A stretch of DNA of 57,117 nucleotides from an uncultured Bacteroidales bacterium (GCA_902771725.1 CACXXT010000013.1:1-57117); one strand, 5' to 3'; positions 1 through 8,122 are shown, numbered from the stretch's first letter. Notes: generated by a model not told the origin, from the sequence alone. Translations and numbers: made by a program.

Positions 1-115
1 TGTCTTTTTCATATTCTGAAAATTAGAGATTTAGATATTGAGAGAATAAGAAAATATGAAAGGGCTTCATCAGCGGGTGATTTCCACCCTTTCTTATTTC
101 CTGCTTTTCTTATTA

Positions 116-3100
116 TTATTTTACGATCACTTTCTTACCGTTCACGATGAACACGCCCTTCTGAGCCTTGTTCACACGCTGGCCGGCGAGGTTGTAGATA
201 GCGCCGTTCTCAACAGCGGTGCCGTTGATCTCGTCGATACCGGTCTCGATGCCGTCAACGAACATCTTGACGTTACCGGTTGCTCCATCCTTGGCTTGGA
301 TGTAAGCGCGGAAGCCCTTCATGTTCGTGTTGCCAGCACTCTTGTATAGAGCGTCGTTACCAACGAACCAGATACCCTCTGCGAGCTTAATCTGACCACC
401 GTAGTTACCTACAAAGTCGAAGTTCTTGCCTTCAACCTTGGCAGCACCCGTCTTGACGGTTACGTTGTCAACCCTAATCTCAGTGGCAGCCTTTGTAGCT
501 TTCACGAGGACAGGAACGTTAGCTGTGATGGCGGTTGTCGTCTTGTTGAAGTTTACGGTGGTGTTGTTGGCATTTCCTTCATCACTGTAGCTATATACTT
601 CTGCTTCGTCGCCAAAGACTTCCTTCACCTGAGCCTCGGTGAGGTCGAAGGGCAGGGCTACGGTGTTGAAGCCAACCTTGGAGGTGCGAGCCATTGTTAC
701 GTTAGCTCCCTCGATGTCAGCCAGTGCGCTGAAGGCCTGAGCCTCGTCCATAGCAACGTTGATACTTTGTCCGTAGAAATAGAGACGGAAGTTGTCGAAG
801 ATAATCCAATAGCCTGTGTTCATTGTTGATGAACGGAAGCCAAACTTCAGATCACCTTCCACTGCAACAAGCACACTGTTGTCATAAAGGCCGGCAGCAA
901 AGTATAGACTCGCACCCTCCATGGAATTGGGGACATATTTATATGCACCTTCTGAACCTAATCGGCTGTCTGCAGGCCAATCAGGCCAGTTGCCTTCGCC
1001 GTCGGCCTCTCCCAATTTAGCAGTGTTTTGTGCTGAAGCGCAAATATTCTGAACACTGGTGGAACCCTCATTAATGTAGATTTCTGCGGTCACATTATCA
1101 TTACCAACCATATAATCTGAATAGACATCTCCAGCCCATCCTGGACGCTGGAAAGCCTGAACCTTCAGCTCATAATTGCCCTTAGGTAAACCGGAAATCG
1201 TCTGATTGAAGTCAAATGTCGTTTGATAGAATTCGCCTGCACTATGACCATAACCAGGAGCTTTATCATATGTCCATCCTGTAGTAGCATCTGTAGCGAA
1301 ATCGGGATTACTAATCAGGAAGGTGATATCGAAGGGATGTGCACCATCGGAACGTACACTGCTGAGGAATGTGAGAGCTGCAGATTTAACAGCGTCAATC
1401 TGAGCCTTCACGCCAGCAGCATCAGTGGCAGCCTCAACATCTGTGTTAGCAGTATTAATAGCATTCGTCAATGTAGTTGCAGCACCGCTTGTTGTCTCAG
1501 TGTAGCCTTCAACGGAAGTCATGGCTGCCACCTTAGGAGTCATCGCCTTGTAATCTGCATAAGAGGCTTGCGTAGCGACAGCAGCCTCTGTGGCAGCGGT
1601 AAGTGCAGATTTAGCTTGAGCCACTTCCGCAACGGTAGCATCAGCGTTATCATTGACGTTTGTAGCTGTGGTTAGAGCTGATGAGAAAGGTGTGAAGAGT
1701 GCCGTGGGAACAGAGCCTTCAGAAACAGCATTTGCAGCTTCGATAGCCGATGCAAGTGCAGACTTATCAACGATTGCAACAATTTCTACATTTACATCAA
1801 AAGCAGGCATCTGGAAGGAGTATTCTCCATTTCCCATATCTGCGACATCAATAGCAATATCATTACCGTTATCAGAATATTTGGCGGTTAAACTACTCAG
1901 AACACATCCATCATCAAGCGTAACGGTCATAGTCACGGGTTCTAAAGCAAGAGCCTTAGTTGCTACTTCTCCATTGACTTTGACAACTACTGATGCATGA
2001 TTTGTAGTTGTTGCATTAATATTATATTCTTGTGTGTTGGGAGCCACTTTGTATAGTTCGACATAACCGATACCCATCCATTTGTTTTCATTTCCTGTGA
2101 TGGTCTTCAGTCCAATCTTAACCTCTTGCTCTTCACTATTGATAAACTCAATCTTTGCTTCTGACAGGCGTGCTGTATTAACGGGTGAGCCTTGAACCTC
2201 ATTGGCATAGAAATATACGCCATTAGGATGGTTAACGTGTGTATCATCGTCCTGAGAAAATGCATAGCAAGACATATTATAAGTACCAACAGGAAGGGTC
2301 ACTTTCTGATAGAGGGCAAAAAGATTGTTTGCAGCAGCAGGATTTCTCCAATACTCATAAAATGCAGTCTTGGTACCATCTTCAGAAGTAGCATTACCAT
2401 TGGTCATCACCTGGCTGTTACCATCTGGTTGATCTGTATGCCAACCAGCAGCTCCCGTCCAAGTAGGCAGACTTTCAAGGTTGGGATTGGTCAGCATGAA
2501 GGTAAGATTAAATTTGGCATCATCAGTGGGGTTGGCTGCACCTACATAAGTAATCATTGCGCTCTTTAGGGTAGCTGATACAGCAGCAATGTCTTCGGCC
2601 GTGGTCTTGGTCTCAACGTTGGTGGCTGCTGTGCTGATAGCCGTAGCAAGTGTACCATTGGCAGTTGCATTGTCGTTGGCAACAGCTACTAGTGCATCTG
2701 CATTGGCTTTTAATGTCTTGTATGCAGCATAATTGGGCTTCAAAGCTGTTGCGGTTGAAATAGCAGTATTTATAGTTTCTGTAGCTTCTTCACACTCTTC
2801 AACTGTACTCCAATTAGTATTATTTGCTGATACTATTGTATTCAAAGCATTGTATGCTGATGTGGGAATAGTACCTTCAAGGGTTTTTGCATTAGCAACA
2901 GCTTCAGCCAAAGCAGCCTTACTTAGGTTGATGGGGTCACCATAATAGGTGAGGCTGAAAGAGCGCCAGCACATCCAGTAGTCTTCAGTTGTATTATCTG
3001 CAATAAGACCGATTTCCAATGAAGCTGTTGCAGCATCAAGCGTAAAGCTTAAGTTGTTGACGCCATTGCCCTGGGCGATCCAATTATTGCCACCATTACG

Positions 3101-4183
3101 ATCGTTAACCGAACCACAGCCTACAAGAGAAGTAGTGTTGTCACCAGCATACAGAGTAGCAGTCATGTTATCGCGCGTATATGCAATAGCTGTTAGCTGA
3201 TAAGCACCCTTTGGAAGATTGGAAAGGGTCTGCTTTGTGGTACCAGCAGAAACTTGCCAGTATTCATAAAGCTGGTATTGGAGACTTGGTGAACCAGAGT
3301 TTTCCCAACCAGTCAAATTTCCACTAATACCAGGAGCAGGATTGGTAATCCAAGCGTTGGTGATGTCAATACCAGCAGTGATGATTACATTCTCAAGGAA
3401 AGTGTTACCGGCTGCAGAGATAGCTGAAGTGGCATCATTAATGGCTGCTGCAGTAGTGGCTGCGTCAACGATGTCGTCTTGTGCATAGACAGCATTTCTC
3501 AAAGTTTCTGCTGCACCAACTTCATCGGTGTAGGCACTTGTATTGTCGGCAAAACCAAGTACCGTAGCACGCTTGGCTGCATAACTCACTTTTGCATCAA
3601 AAATTTTAAATGATTCATCAGTAAGGAAAACCCATGTACAATTGTCTTCGTTATTAGCAAAGACCACGTCATAATACAATCCCCAGGTCTCGCCCGTTGT
3701 GAAACCTGTAGCGTGATTGGTTTGTACACCAAGACATTCACCCTCAACATAGCCACCGGCAGAGGTTATGGTTGTAGGAACCGTTAAGGTGTACTTGTTG
3801 TCACCTAAATGTGTCAGAGTCCATTTTGCATTATCGCTGGCACCATTACCATCATAGAACGTCGCCTTTTGCCCATCTCCGACCCAACCGTCTGAATTCG
3901 TACGGAAGATGTACTTTGTATTATTCAATGTACGAATGTAATAGTCATCCCCTACGGCTTCTAACCTAATGGTTGTAGCTGTGGTTGAGGCGCAAGCTTG
4001 CGTGCCCCAACATTCACCGCCATTCGCATAGCGGCCTGCACCTACATTATACATGTAATAGTCGGTTCCTGCAACGACGCTCTCTCCTTGGGGAACTGTT
4101 GGGGGAACCCAATCAGAGCCAGCCTGAACTCCCAGACTGACCATCGCGGCCATAGCCGCGAGAAGAAGTTTAATTTTCTTCAT
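116..4183 (-). CDS. Large secreted multidomain surface protein with T9SS-like C-terminal tail
   Basis: This 1355-residue protein begins with a clear signal peptide (MKKIKLLLAAMAAMVSLGVQA). After an N-terminal part with lectin-like YYMYNVGAGRYANGG, it alternates small Ala/Thr-rich helical stretches (FIVAR-like, about residues 430-580 and 850-960) with beta-rich modules. Three of these modules, starting near residues 270, 600 and 980, read like carbohydrate-binding jelly rolls (each opens with a -NP- segment and carries a G-x-Y-x-L/M core). The last 27 residues (IYNLAGQRV...GVFIVNGKK-VIVK) match the short Bacteroidota C-terminal sorting tail. The gene is monocistronic as far as can be seen. No catalytic domain was recognised. 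I infer a cell-surface glycan-binding or adhesin role; the binding partner is unknown. Confidence 0.8.
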   Translation of the reverse strand: MKKIKLLLAAMAAMVSLGVQAGSDWVPPTVPQGESVVAGTDYYMYNVGAGRYANGGECWGTQACASTTATTIRLEAVGDDYYIRTLNNTKYIFRTNSDGWVGDGQKATFYDGNGASDNAKWTLTHLGDNKYTLTVPTTITSAGGYVEGECLGVQTNHATGFTTGETWGLYYDVVFANNEDNCTWVFLTDESFKIFDAKVSYAAKRATVLGFADNTSAYTDEVGAAETLRNAVYAQDDIVDAATTAAAINDATSAISAAGNTFLENVIITAGIDITNAWITNPAPGISGNLTGWENSGSPSLQYQLYEYWQVSAGTTKQTLSNLPKGAYQLTAIAYTRDNMTATLYAGDNTTSLVGCGSVNDRNGGNNWIAQGNGVNNLSFTLDAATASLEIGLIADNTTEDYWMCWRSFSLTYYGDPINLSKAALAEAVANAKTLEGTIPTSAYNALNTIVSANNTNWSTVEECEEATETINTAISTATALKPNYAAYKTLKANADALVAVANDNATANGTLATAISTAATNVETKTTAEDIAAVSATLKSAMITYVGAANPTDDAKFNLTFMLTNPNLESLPTWTGAAGWHTDQPDGNSQVMTNGNATSEDGTKTAFYEYWRNPAAANNLFALYQKVTLPVGTYNMSCYAFSQDDDTHVNHPNGVYFYANEVQGSPVNTARLSEAKIEFINSEEQEVKIGLKTITGNENKWMGIGYVELYKVAPNTQEYNINATTTNHASVVVKVNGEVATKALALEPVTMTVTLDDGCVLSSLTAKYSDNGNDIAIDVADMGNGEYSFQMPAFDVNVEIVAIVDKSALASAIEAANAVSEGSVPTALFTPFSSALTTATNVNDNADATVAEVAQAKSALTAATEAAVATQASYADYKAMTPKVAAMTSVEGYTETTSGAATTLTNAINTANTDVEAATDAAGVKAQIDAVKSAALTFLSSVRSDGAHPFDITFLISNPDFATDATTGWTYDKAPGYGHSAGEFYQTTFDFNQTISGLPKGNYELKVQAFQRPGWAGDVYSDYMVGNDNVTAEIYINEGSTSVQNICASAQNTAKLGEADGEGNWPDWPADSRLGSEGAYKYVPNSMEGASLYFAAGLYDNSVLVAVEGDLKFGFRSSTMNTGYWIIFDNFRLYFYGQSINVAMDEAQAFSALADIEGANVTMARTSKVGFNTVALPFDLTEAQVKEVFGDEAEVYSYSDEGNANNTTVNFNKTTTAITANVPVLVKATKAATEIRVDNVTVKTGAAKVEGKNFDFVGNYGGQIKLAEGIWFVGNDALYKSAGNTNMKGFRAYIQAKDGATGNVKMFVDGIETGIDEINGTAVENGAIYNLAGQRVNKAQKGVFIVNGKKVIVK

Positions 4184-4254
4184 TTTGTTGTTTAATTAAG
4201 TTAGAAAATAATGTTTATTGTATGTTGAATTTATTTCCTTTAATGTCCGGGACG

Positions 4255-4578
4255 CTAAAGATGCTGAACAGCCTCAATTGTCAGTCCCGTATATTTCGCT
4301 ATCATTTCCGGCGGGAGTCCGTCAGCCTTCATTCGTCGGGCCGTGGCCAATTTCTCTTCTTCGCGTCCTTCTTCGCGCCCTTCTTCGCGTCCTTTTCTCT
4401 CAGCGGTATTGACCACGTTGGTCAGGTCGCGGTAGATTTTGATGCTCTCTTCGTAGTCTCGAACATCCTGCGGAGTGAAGCGGGCTATCTCGGCTTGCTC
4501 GAAGAGCTTAGGGAAGAGCTTCTTGAAGCCGAAGTCGGTGTAAGGGTTGATGTAACGTTCTTGTCTGAAGTCCGTCAT
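4255..4578 (-). pseudogene. Rpn/PD-(D/E)XK transposase-family protein with internal deletion
   Basis: The start MTDFRQERYINPYTDFGFKKLF is the hallmark N-terminus of the Rpn family (recombination-promoting nuclease, PD-(D/E)XK transposase superfamily). It runs directly into the family's C-terminal part: KLFEQAEIARFTPQDVRDYEESIKIYRDL, a GREEGREEGREEE linker, and a KADGLPPEMIAKYTGLT helix. Full proteins of this kind are about 290-310 residues; this one has 107, so roughly 190 internal codons, including the nuclease core, are gone while the frame is kept. I start at the ATG at 4578 because a TTTG-N20-TACATTTG promoter lies just upstream (4619-4650), which excludes the longer frame from 4641. The product may still be made but should have no nuclease activity. 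Confidence 0.8.
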
Positions 4579-4584
4579 AAGATG

Positions 4585-4733
4585 TTGTCGGAGAGGCCAA
4601 AGCCTCGGTCTTAGGGCGCAAATGTATACTTTTTCCTCCATTGCCGCAAATATTTCGGCACTTTTTCAGCAAAAGAGCCTTATTTATTGACCAAGGGGCT
4701 GGCGATGAGGGACGGGAAAGCGACAAATCGGGA
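4585..4733. repeat. Promoter-bearing repeat, copy 1
   Basis: About 149 bp shared with 5356-5505 and, over its right-hand 115 bp, with 6173-6287. The shared text includes GGAGAGGCCAAAGCCTCGG, the promoter and the run GACCAAGGGGCTGGCG. Read on the minus strand, each copy delivers a TTTG-N20-TAnnTTTG promoter pointed at the next gene. Confidence 0.85.
4619..4650 (-). promoter_or_regulatory. Bacteroidota sigma promoter for the Rpn remnant
   Basis: Minus strand TTTG (4647-4650), 20-nt spacer, TACATTTG (4619-4626). This fits the Bacteroidota -33/-7 consensus exactly. Transcription should start near 4612, giving a leader of about 34 nt to the ATG at 4578. Confidence 0.75.
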
Positions 4734-4735
4734 AA

Positions 4736-4928
4736 TCATTGAGCACTGATTTGCTTCTTAGCCAATTCCGCAATTTGCTGAATGAAGCCTGCCGCAGGTT
4801 CCACGTAAGGTTTTACATCTTCTTCTGTAAGACCATAAGTATCATCGTAATCACCTGTCAGCAGCATACTGAATAGTTTGTGATAGAAACGACCATACTC
4901 TGCAGAAAAGATTCCAGTCCAGACTCAT
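4736..4928 (-). pseudogene. HEPN-domain protein remnant, interior deleted and frameshifted
   Basis: The start (ATG AGT CTG GAC, M-S-L-D) overlaps the MNT stop codon by ATGA at 4925-4928, the usual MNT/HEPN coupling. After only four codons the sequence jumps, in a different frame, to the typical HEPN C-terminal half: TGIFSAEYGRFYHKLFSMLL, then TGDYDDTYGLTEEDVKPYVE and a final helix ending in KKQISAQ, stop at 4736. About 80-90 codons that should lie between, including the R-x4-6-H catalytic region, are missing. HEPN partners of MNT proteins normally act as RNase toxins or as the substrate of the nucleotidyltransferase. This copy cannot do so. The family assignment rests on the C-terminal motif only. 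Confidence 0.7.
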
Positions 4929-5254
4929 AGTGGAACTCCTTCTCTCATTACATTTTTATAAAATGGAGTAAAGCTTTTGGCTTCCCATTCTTTCACGGTG
5001 TACATGATTGGATTCAGCATTTCGTCCAGCTCCCACCCCAGTTCGCGGATGGGATATGAGATGGTGTCCATGTCTTCTGGTGTGACGCGATCTTTGTCAA
5101 GCAGGATTAGAATATCCCAGTCGGAATCCACACGTGCATCACCACGGGCACGGGATCCGAAAAGGATGGCACGTGCCATGGATGGATGTGCCTTGCTGAG
5201 GATATCTGCGACACCCATTGAAACCTTTTCCTTATTTACTGTTCCTGCTGTCAT
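4925..5254 (-). CDS. MNT-type minimal nucleotidyltransferase (orphan antitoxin-like)
   Basis: This 109-residue protein carries the nucleotidyltransferase signature ILFGSRARGDARVDSDWDIL (GS-x-x-x-G-x-x-x-x-DSD-x-D). The two Asp in DSDWD are the expected metal ligands. Short proteins of this fold (MNT, DUF4435-free type) pair with HEPN proteins; several act as antitoxins that AMPylate the HEPN toxin. Here the HEPN partner directly downstream is gutted (4736-4928), so the enzyme is an orphan. A seven-codon upstream ORF (5268-5291) and a repeat-borne promoter (5390-5421) precede it. Length is normal for the family and the frame looks intact, so the protein is probably functional but without its local target. 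Confidence 0.82.
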   Translation of the reverse strand: MTAGTVNKEKVSMGVADILSKAHPSMARAILFGSRARGDARVDSDWDILILLDKDRVTPEDMDTISYPIRELGWELDEMLNPIMYTVKEWEAKSFTPFYKNVMREGVPL

Positions 5255-5267
5255 CGTTACTTTACTT

Positions 5268-5291
5268 TCAGAAGAATTTGGTTTTCTTCAT
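5268..5291 (-). other. Seven-codon upstream ORF resembling the leader of the 116-4183 surface gene
   Basis: The minus strand reads ATG AAG AAA ACC AAA TTC TTC TGA (MKKTKFF-stop), ending 13 nt before the MNT start. The flanking AACTTAATTAAAACAACAAA is nearly identical to the leader of the large surface gene at 4184-4203. It is either a fossil gene start moved here by recombination or a small leader ORF in the MNT transcript. Confidence 0.5.
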
Positions 5292-5355
5292 TTTGTTGTT
5301 TTAATTAAGTTTGAAGAGATAATGTTGTTAATTAGTATTTGAAGTTATGTTTAGT

Positions 5356-5505
5356 TTGTCGGAGAGGCCAAAGCCTCGGTCTTAGGACGCAAAGGTATAC
5401 TTTTTCCTCCATTGCCACAAATAATTCGGCACTTTTTCTGCAAAAAGAGCCTTATTTATTGACCAAGGGGCTGGCGGTGGGGACGGAAAATGCGATAAAT
5501 CGGGG
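5356..5505. repeat. Promoter-bearing repeat, copy 2
   Basis: Second copy of the element at 4585-4733, with a few substitutions. It stands upstream of the MNT gene in the same orientation relative to the downstream gene. Confidence 0.85.
5390..5421 (-). promoter_or_regulatory. Promoter for the MNT gene
   Basis: Minus strand TTTG (5418-5421), 20-nt spacer, TACCTTTG (5390-5397). Predicted start near 5383 leaves a leader of about 130 nt that contains the seven-codon ORF. Confidence 0.72.
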
Positions 5506-5528
5506 AAGTAACGGGGAGAAGAAACAGG

Positions 5529-5870
5529 TTAGTCCGAATCTATTGCTCCTATTTCTGAAGATGGAAGGATATCATGCATATTCTGCTCATGGCAGGCATC
5601 TTCGATGACGATCGTGTCACCACCAATGGAGTAGGCGTAGTACCACTTCCCTGCTTTAGCCATAAACCATCCTTGTTCCTGCCATCGTTTGAGAATTGGC
5701 GGGCGGCGGAGGAGCGACTGCTCAATTTGGCCCATATTCCTTATAGCCCTTTGAGCATTGCGAACAATATCTTCTGTGTCGAAAGTATGCCTATACTTCA
5801 AGGCAACATGTCTATAGAAATTCCAGATTCTACGCGCTGCGTAGGGTCTTACCTCATATCTGAACGCCAT
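5529..5870 (-). CDS. RelE/ParE-like toxin
   Basis: From MAFRYEV the protein has 113 residues, in the size range of RelE/ParE toxins. It shows the family's order: an N-terminal beta strand (AFRYEVRPYAARRIWNFYRHV, with an A-x-R-x-I-x-x-F-Y helix), a second helix (DTEDIVRNAQRAIRNMGQI), and C-terminal strands (GWFMAKAGKWYYAYSIGGDTIVIEDACHEQN), where the D-x-x-H-E-Q-N stretch resembles the HQ/HR end of RelE-type folds. It overlaps the upstream small gene by 17 nt, as toxin-antitoxin pairs do. Members of this fold cleave mRNA at the ribosome or poison gyrase; which applies here cannot be told. A start at 5879 (MWKMAF) is also possible. Confidence 0.62.
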   Translation of the reverse strand: MAFRYEVRPYAARRIWNFYRHVALKYRHTFDTEDIVRNAQRAIRNMGQIEQSLLRRPPILKRWQEQGWFMAKAGKWYYAYSIGGDTIVIEDACHEQNMHDILPSSEIGAIDSD

Positions 5871-6147
5871 TTTCCACACGACTTAAAGACCTTATATCAG
5901 CCACGACTAAACTTTCCAATTCGTCCAAGGACAGATTCCTGTCCGAAGGAATCGGCAAGTCGCAGTCATCTTCATAAAGCCATGGTTCTGAAACGTCCAT
6001 CACGTCCAGTCCATCTGCCATGTCAGGAGCCTGAAGGCGTTGACGAGTTTCCTCATCAGCGGTGAACTGCCCAGTTGCAAGTAATGCAGCAAGATGCTGT
6101 AGGGCGAGCAAATTGTTGGGGTCGTATGTCAGTTTTGCGGTGCACAT
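5854..6147 (-). CDS. Candidate antitoxin of the adjacent RelE/ParE-like toxin
   Basis: A 97-residue acidic protein (MCTAKLTYDPNNLLALQHLA...) with no DNA-binding motif that I recognise. The N-terminal part resembles the short hydrophobic-helical start of Bacteroidota antitoxins (YDPNN-x-x-A-x-x-x-L-A-x-L-L-A-T-G-x-F), and the rest is rich in Asp and Glu. I start at the ATG at 6147 because the repeat-borne promoter at 6175-6206 would initiate near 6168; the longer reading frame from 6300 is only the repeat translated. It is co-transcribed and overlapping with the toxin, which is the main reason for the antitoxin call. Confidence 0.58.
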   Translation of the reverse strand: MCTAKLTYDPNNLLALQHLAALLATGQFTADEETRQRLQAPDMADGLDVMDVSEPWLYEDDCDLPIPSDRNLSLDELESLVVADIRSLSRVENGVQI

Positions 6148-6172
6148 GAGTAATAATGTATGACTTGATTGA

Positions 6173-6287
6173 TGCAAAGGTATACTTTTTCCCCCATTGC
6201 CACAAATATTTCGGCACTTTTTCTGCAAAAGAGCCTTATTTATTGACCAAGGGGCTGGCGGTGGGGGCGGAAATTGCGATAAATCGG
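6173..6287. repeat. Promoter-bearing repeat, copy 3
   Basis: Third copy, lacking the first 35 bp found in copies 1 and 2. It begins precisely around the -7 box, so here the transcribed leader is unique sequence while the promoter and upstream part are shared. Confidence 0.85.
6175..6206 (-). promoter_or_regulatory. Promoter for the toxin-antitoxin pair
   Basis: Minus strand TTTG (6203-6206), 20-nt spacer, TACCTTTG (6175-6182). The ATG at 6147 lies about 20 nt after the expected start. Confidence 0.75.
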
Positions 6288-6544
6288 AGTGCACAAGCAC
6301 CGTGCACGGCCCAAAGACATTTATACCCCATCCCGTTCCTCGCGGACTACGTATTTTTTACTGTCCCAGCGGTCGATGAAATGATTGCGGATTTGTGAAA
6401 AGCAGGAGACTTTCAGATGCCTCAATTATGCTTTTGCCCTTTCATGTAGGGTGTTTCGTTGCTGTTTGATTATACTTACGAAACTTTAGGAATGTTAAAA
6501 AAACAAAATGCGCATTCAAACATGAAGAAAGGGAAAGAAATTAA
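6288..6544. other. Intergenic stretch without a gene
   Basis: No convincing gene. On the minus strand, 6321-6413 reads as a stop-free tail ending RWDSKKYVVREERDGV-stop, which may be a fossil C-terminus of an unidentified protein. The rest is AT-rich leader sequence ahead of the ATPase promoter. Confidence 0.4.
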
Positions 6545-6576
6545 TTTGGCATTTACCGCAACAAACATTACCTTTG
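6545..6576 (+). promoter_or_regulatory. Promoter of the DUF4143 ATPase gene
   Basis: TTTG (6545-6548), 20-nt spacer, TACCTTTG (6569-6576). It matches the consensus fully; the leader to the ATG at 6653 is about 70 nt. Confidence 0.75.
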
Positions 6577-6652
6577 CTGCGAATTTACGGAGTTCAGCTC
6601 CAGTTTTTACAGGAAAATCAGGAGTATAGTTCCGAAAATTAACAGAGAATAT

Positions 6653-7801
6653 ATGATAGAAAGGCTACTGAAAGTAACTGATGCACAAGAAGAAAGCGTA
6701 TTCTTGCTCGGTGCTCGTCAGACGGGAAAGACGACACTGCTGCTGCATTTATTCCCAGACAACAGGTTCTATGACTTGCTGGAAACTGACACATATGAAC
6801 GTCTGCGTCGCAACCCTTCCTTGCTCCGTCAGGAACTCGCAGATTCGAAGGAAGAAGAAATTGTCATTATCGACGAGATACAGCTTATCCCGGAACTGTT
6901 GAACGAGGTTCATTGGCTAATAGCCCGAAAAGGAATTCATTTTATTTTGAGCGGATCCAGTGCGCGGAAGCTGAAGCGGAAAGGGGTCAACACCCTTGGA
7001 GGTCGTGCGGTGAGGAACATCTTGTATCCTCTGGTAAGTGCCGAAATAGACGATTTTGATGTCGTGCAGGCTGTCAATCGCGGACTGCTTCCTACACACT
7101 ATATGGCCACCAGCGAGCGCCAGTTGCAGAAGCGCATGCAGGCCTATGTATCTGTATATCTGAAAGAAGAAATTGCAGCAGAAGCACTGGTGCGGAAGCT
7201 GTCGTCATTCAATCGGTTCATGGAGGTGGCGGCGCTCACCGACGGCGAAATGGTGAATTACAACAGTATTGCACAGGATTGCGGAATAGACGCAAAAACC
7301 GTCAAAGAATACTTTTCCATCTTAGAGGAAACACTTATAGGCTACATGGTTCCCGCCTTTACAAGAAGTGTAAAGCGCCGCCTGAATCAGTCACCAAGGT
7401 TCTATTATTTCGATGTCTCGCTGCCCAACTATCTGCTTCATCGTCATGGCCTACGACCCGGAAGCGACGATTTTGGTCATGCTTATGAACACCTGATGAT
7501 GCAGGAGATGATAGCATATCTGGGATACAACGAATCTGAAGAAACGCTCTCCTACTGGCACACCTATTCAGGTTATGAAGTAGATGCCGTCTTGGGGGAC
7601 GCCAAAGTCGCCATAGAATTCAAGTCTTGCAGAGAGGTGCAGTCTAAACATCTGAAAGGACTGAAGGCCTTCCAGGAGGAGCATCCAGACGCCCGCCTTA
7701 TCATTGTTTCACTTGATACCGCCCCCCGCCTGTTTAATGGCGTAGAAGTCTTGCCCGCAAAGACGTTCCTCCAGAAGTTATGGGAAGGAAGTATCGTTTA
7801 A
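6653..7801 (+). CDS. AAA ATPase with C-terminal DUF4143 domain
   Basis: The 382-residue protein has Walker A GARQTGKTT at residues 20-28, Walker B IVIIDEIQ with D74/E75, and a sensor-like FILSGSSAR at about 97-105. From about residue 205 follows the DUF4143 half: a winged-helix-like ISF (SIAQDCGIDAKTVKEYFSILEETLIGYMVP) and a PD-(D/E)XK-like core (YEVDAVLGDAKVAIEFKSC), with the D and E-x-K of that nuclease fold visible. Proteins of this family are common in Bacteroidota genomic islands, where they are thought to work in defence or stress; their reaction is not settled. It has its own promoter and no partner gene downstream. Length is normal. Confidence 0.88.
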   Translation: MIERLLKVTDAQEESVFLLGARQTGKTTLLLHLFPDNRFYDLLETDTYERLRRNPSLLRQELADSKEEEIVIIDEIQLIPELLNEVHWLIARKGIHFILSGSSARKLKRKGVNTLGGRAVRNILYPLVSAEIDDFDVVQAVNRGLLPTHYMATSERQLQKRMQAYVSVYLKEEIAAEALVRKLSSFNRFMEVAALTDGEMVNYNSIAQDCGIDAKTVKEYFSILEETLIGYMVPAFTRSVKRRLNQSPRFYYFDVSLPNYLLHRHGLRPGSDDFGHAYEHLMMQEMIAYLGYNESEETLSYWHTYSGYEVDAVLGDAKVAIEFKSCREVQSKHLKGLKAFQEEHPDARLIIVSLDTAPRLFNGVEVLPAKTFLQKLWEGSIV

Positions 7802-7985
7802 CCTTCGGACTGGGACAGAATTCACATTTGAACTCCATTTCTCTCTTTTTACATGAATTCGAGACATGAATTGCATCCACGAATTCGAGACATGAAAAAA
7901 AATCATTTTACTCGGAAAAGTTTACCTAGTTTACGGTTTTGGATTACGGGAATACGATCATAGCCTGTTTTGCAGGCACCAATTC

Positions 7986-8091
7986 ACGTATGGATGTAAT
8001 GGCAAACATGTATGGATGTAACGGCAAACATGTATGGATGTAATGGCAAACATGTATGGATGTAATGGCAAACATGTACGGACGTGATGAC
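7986..8091. repeat. 22-bp tandem array A
   Basis: Units starting at about 7986, 8007, 8029 and 8051 plus a decayed one at 8073. Each begins CATGTATGGATGTAATGG and ends in CAAA, with one or two changes between units. Confidence 0.9.
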
Positions 8092-8102
8092 TAAAAGATA
8101 AG

Positions 8103-8122
8103 GACGTATCAGCCGATACGTC
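8103..8122. other. Hairpin between the two arrays
   Basis: GACGTATC-AGCC-GATACGTC: a perfect 8-bp stem with a four-base loop. No T-run follows on either strand, so it is not an obvious terminator. Confidence 0.6.

Noticed and set aside
5506..5528. Separate terminator between the toxin gene and the promoter repeat
   Set aside because: No stem with a T-run could be found in this short gap.
6321..6413. A minus-strand tail ending RWDSKKYVVREERDGV as part of a gene
   Set aside because: About 30 codons only, no start and no family recognised; recorded as possible fossil.
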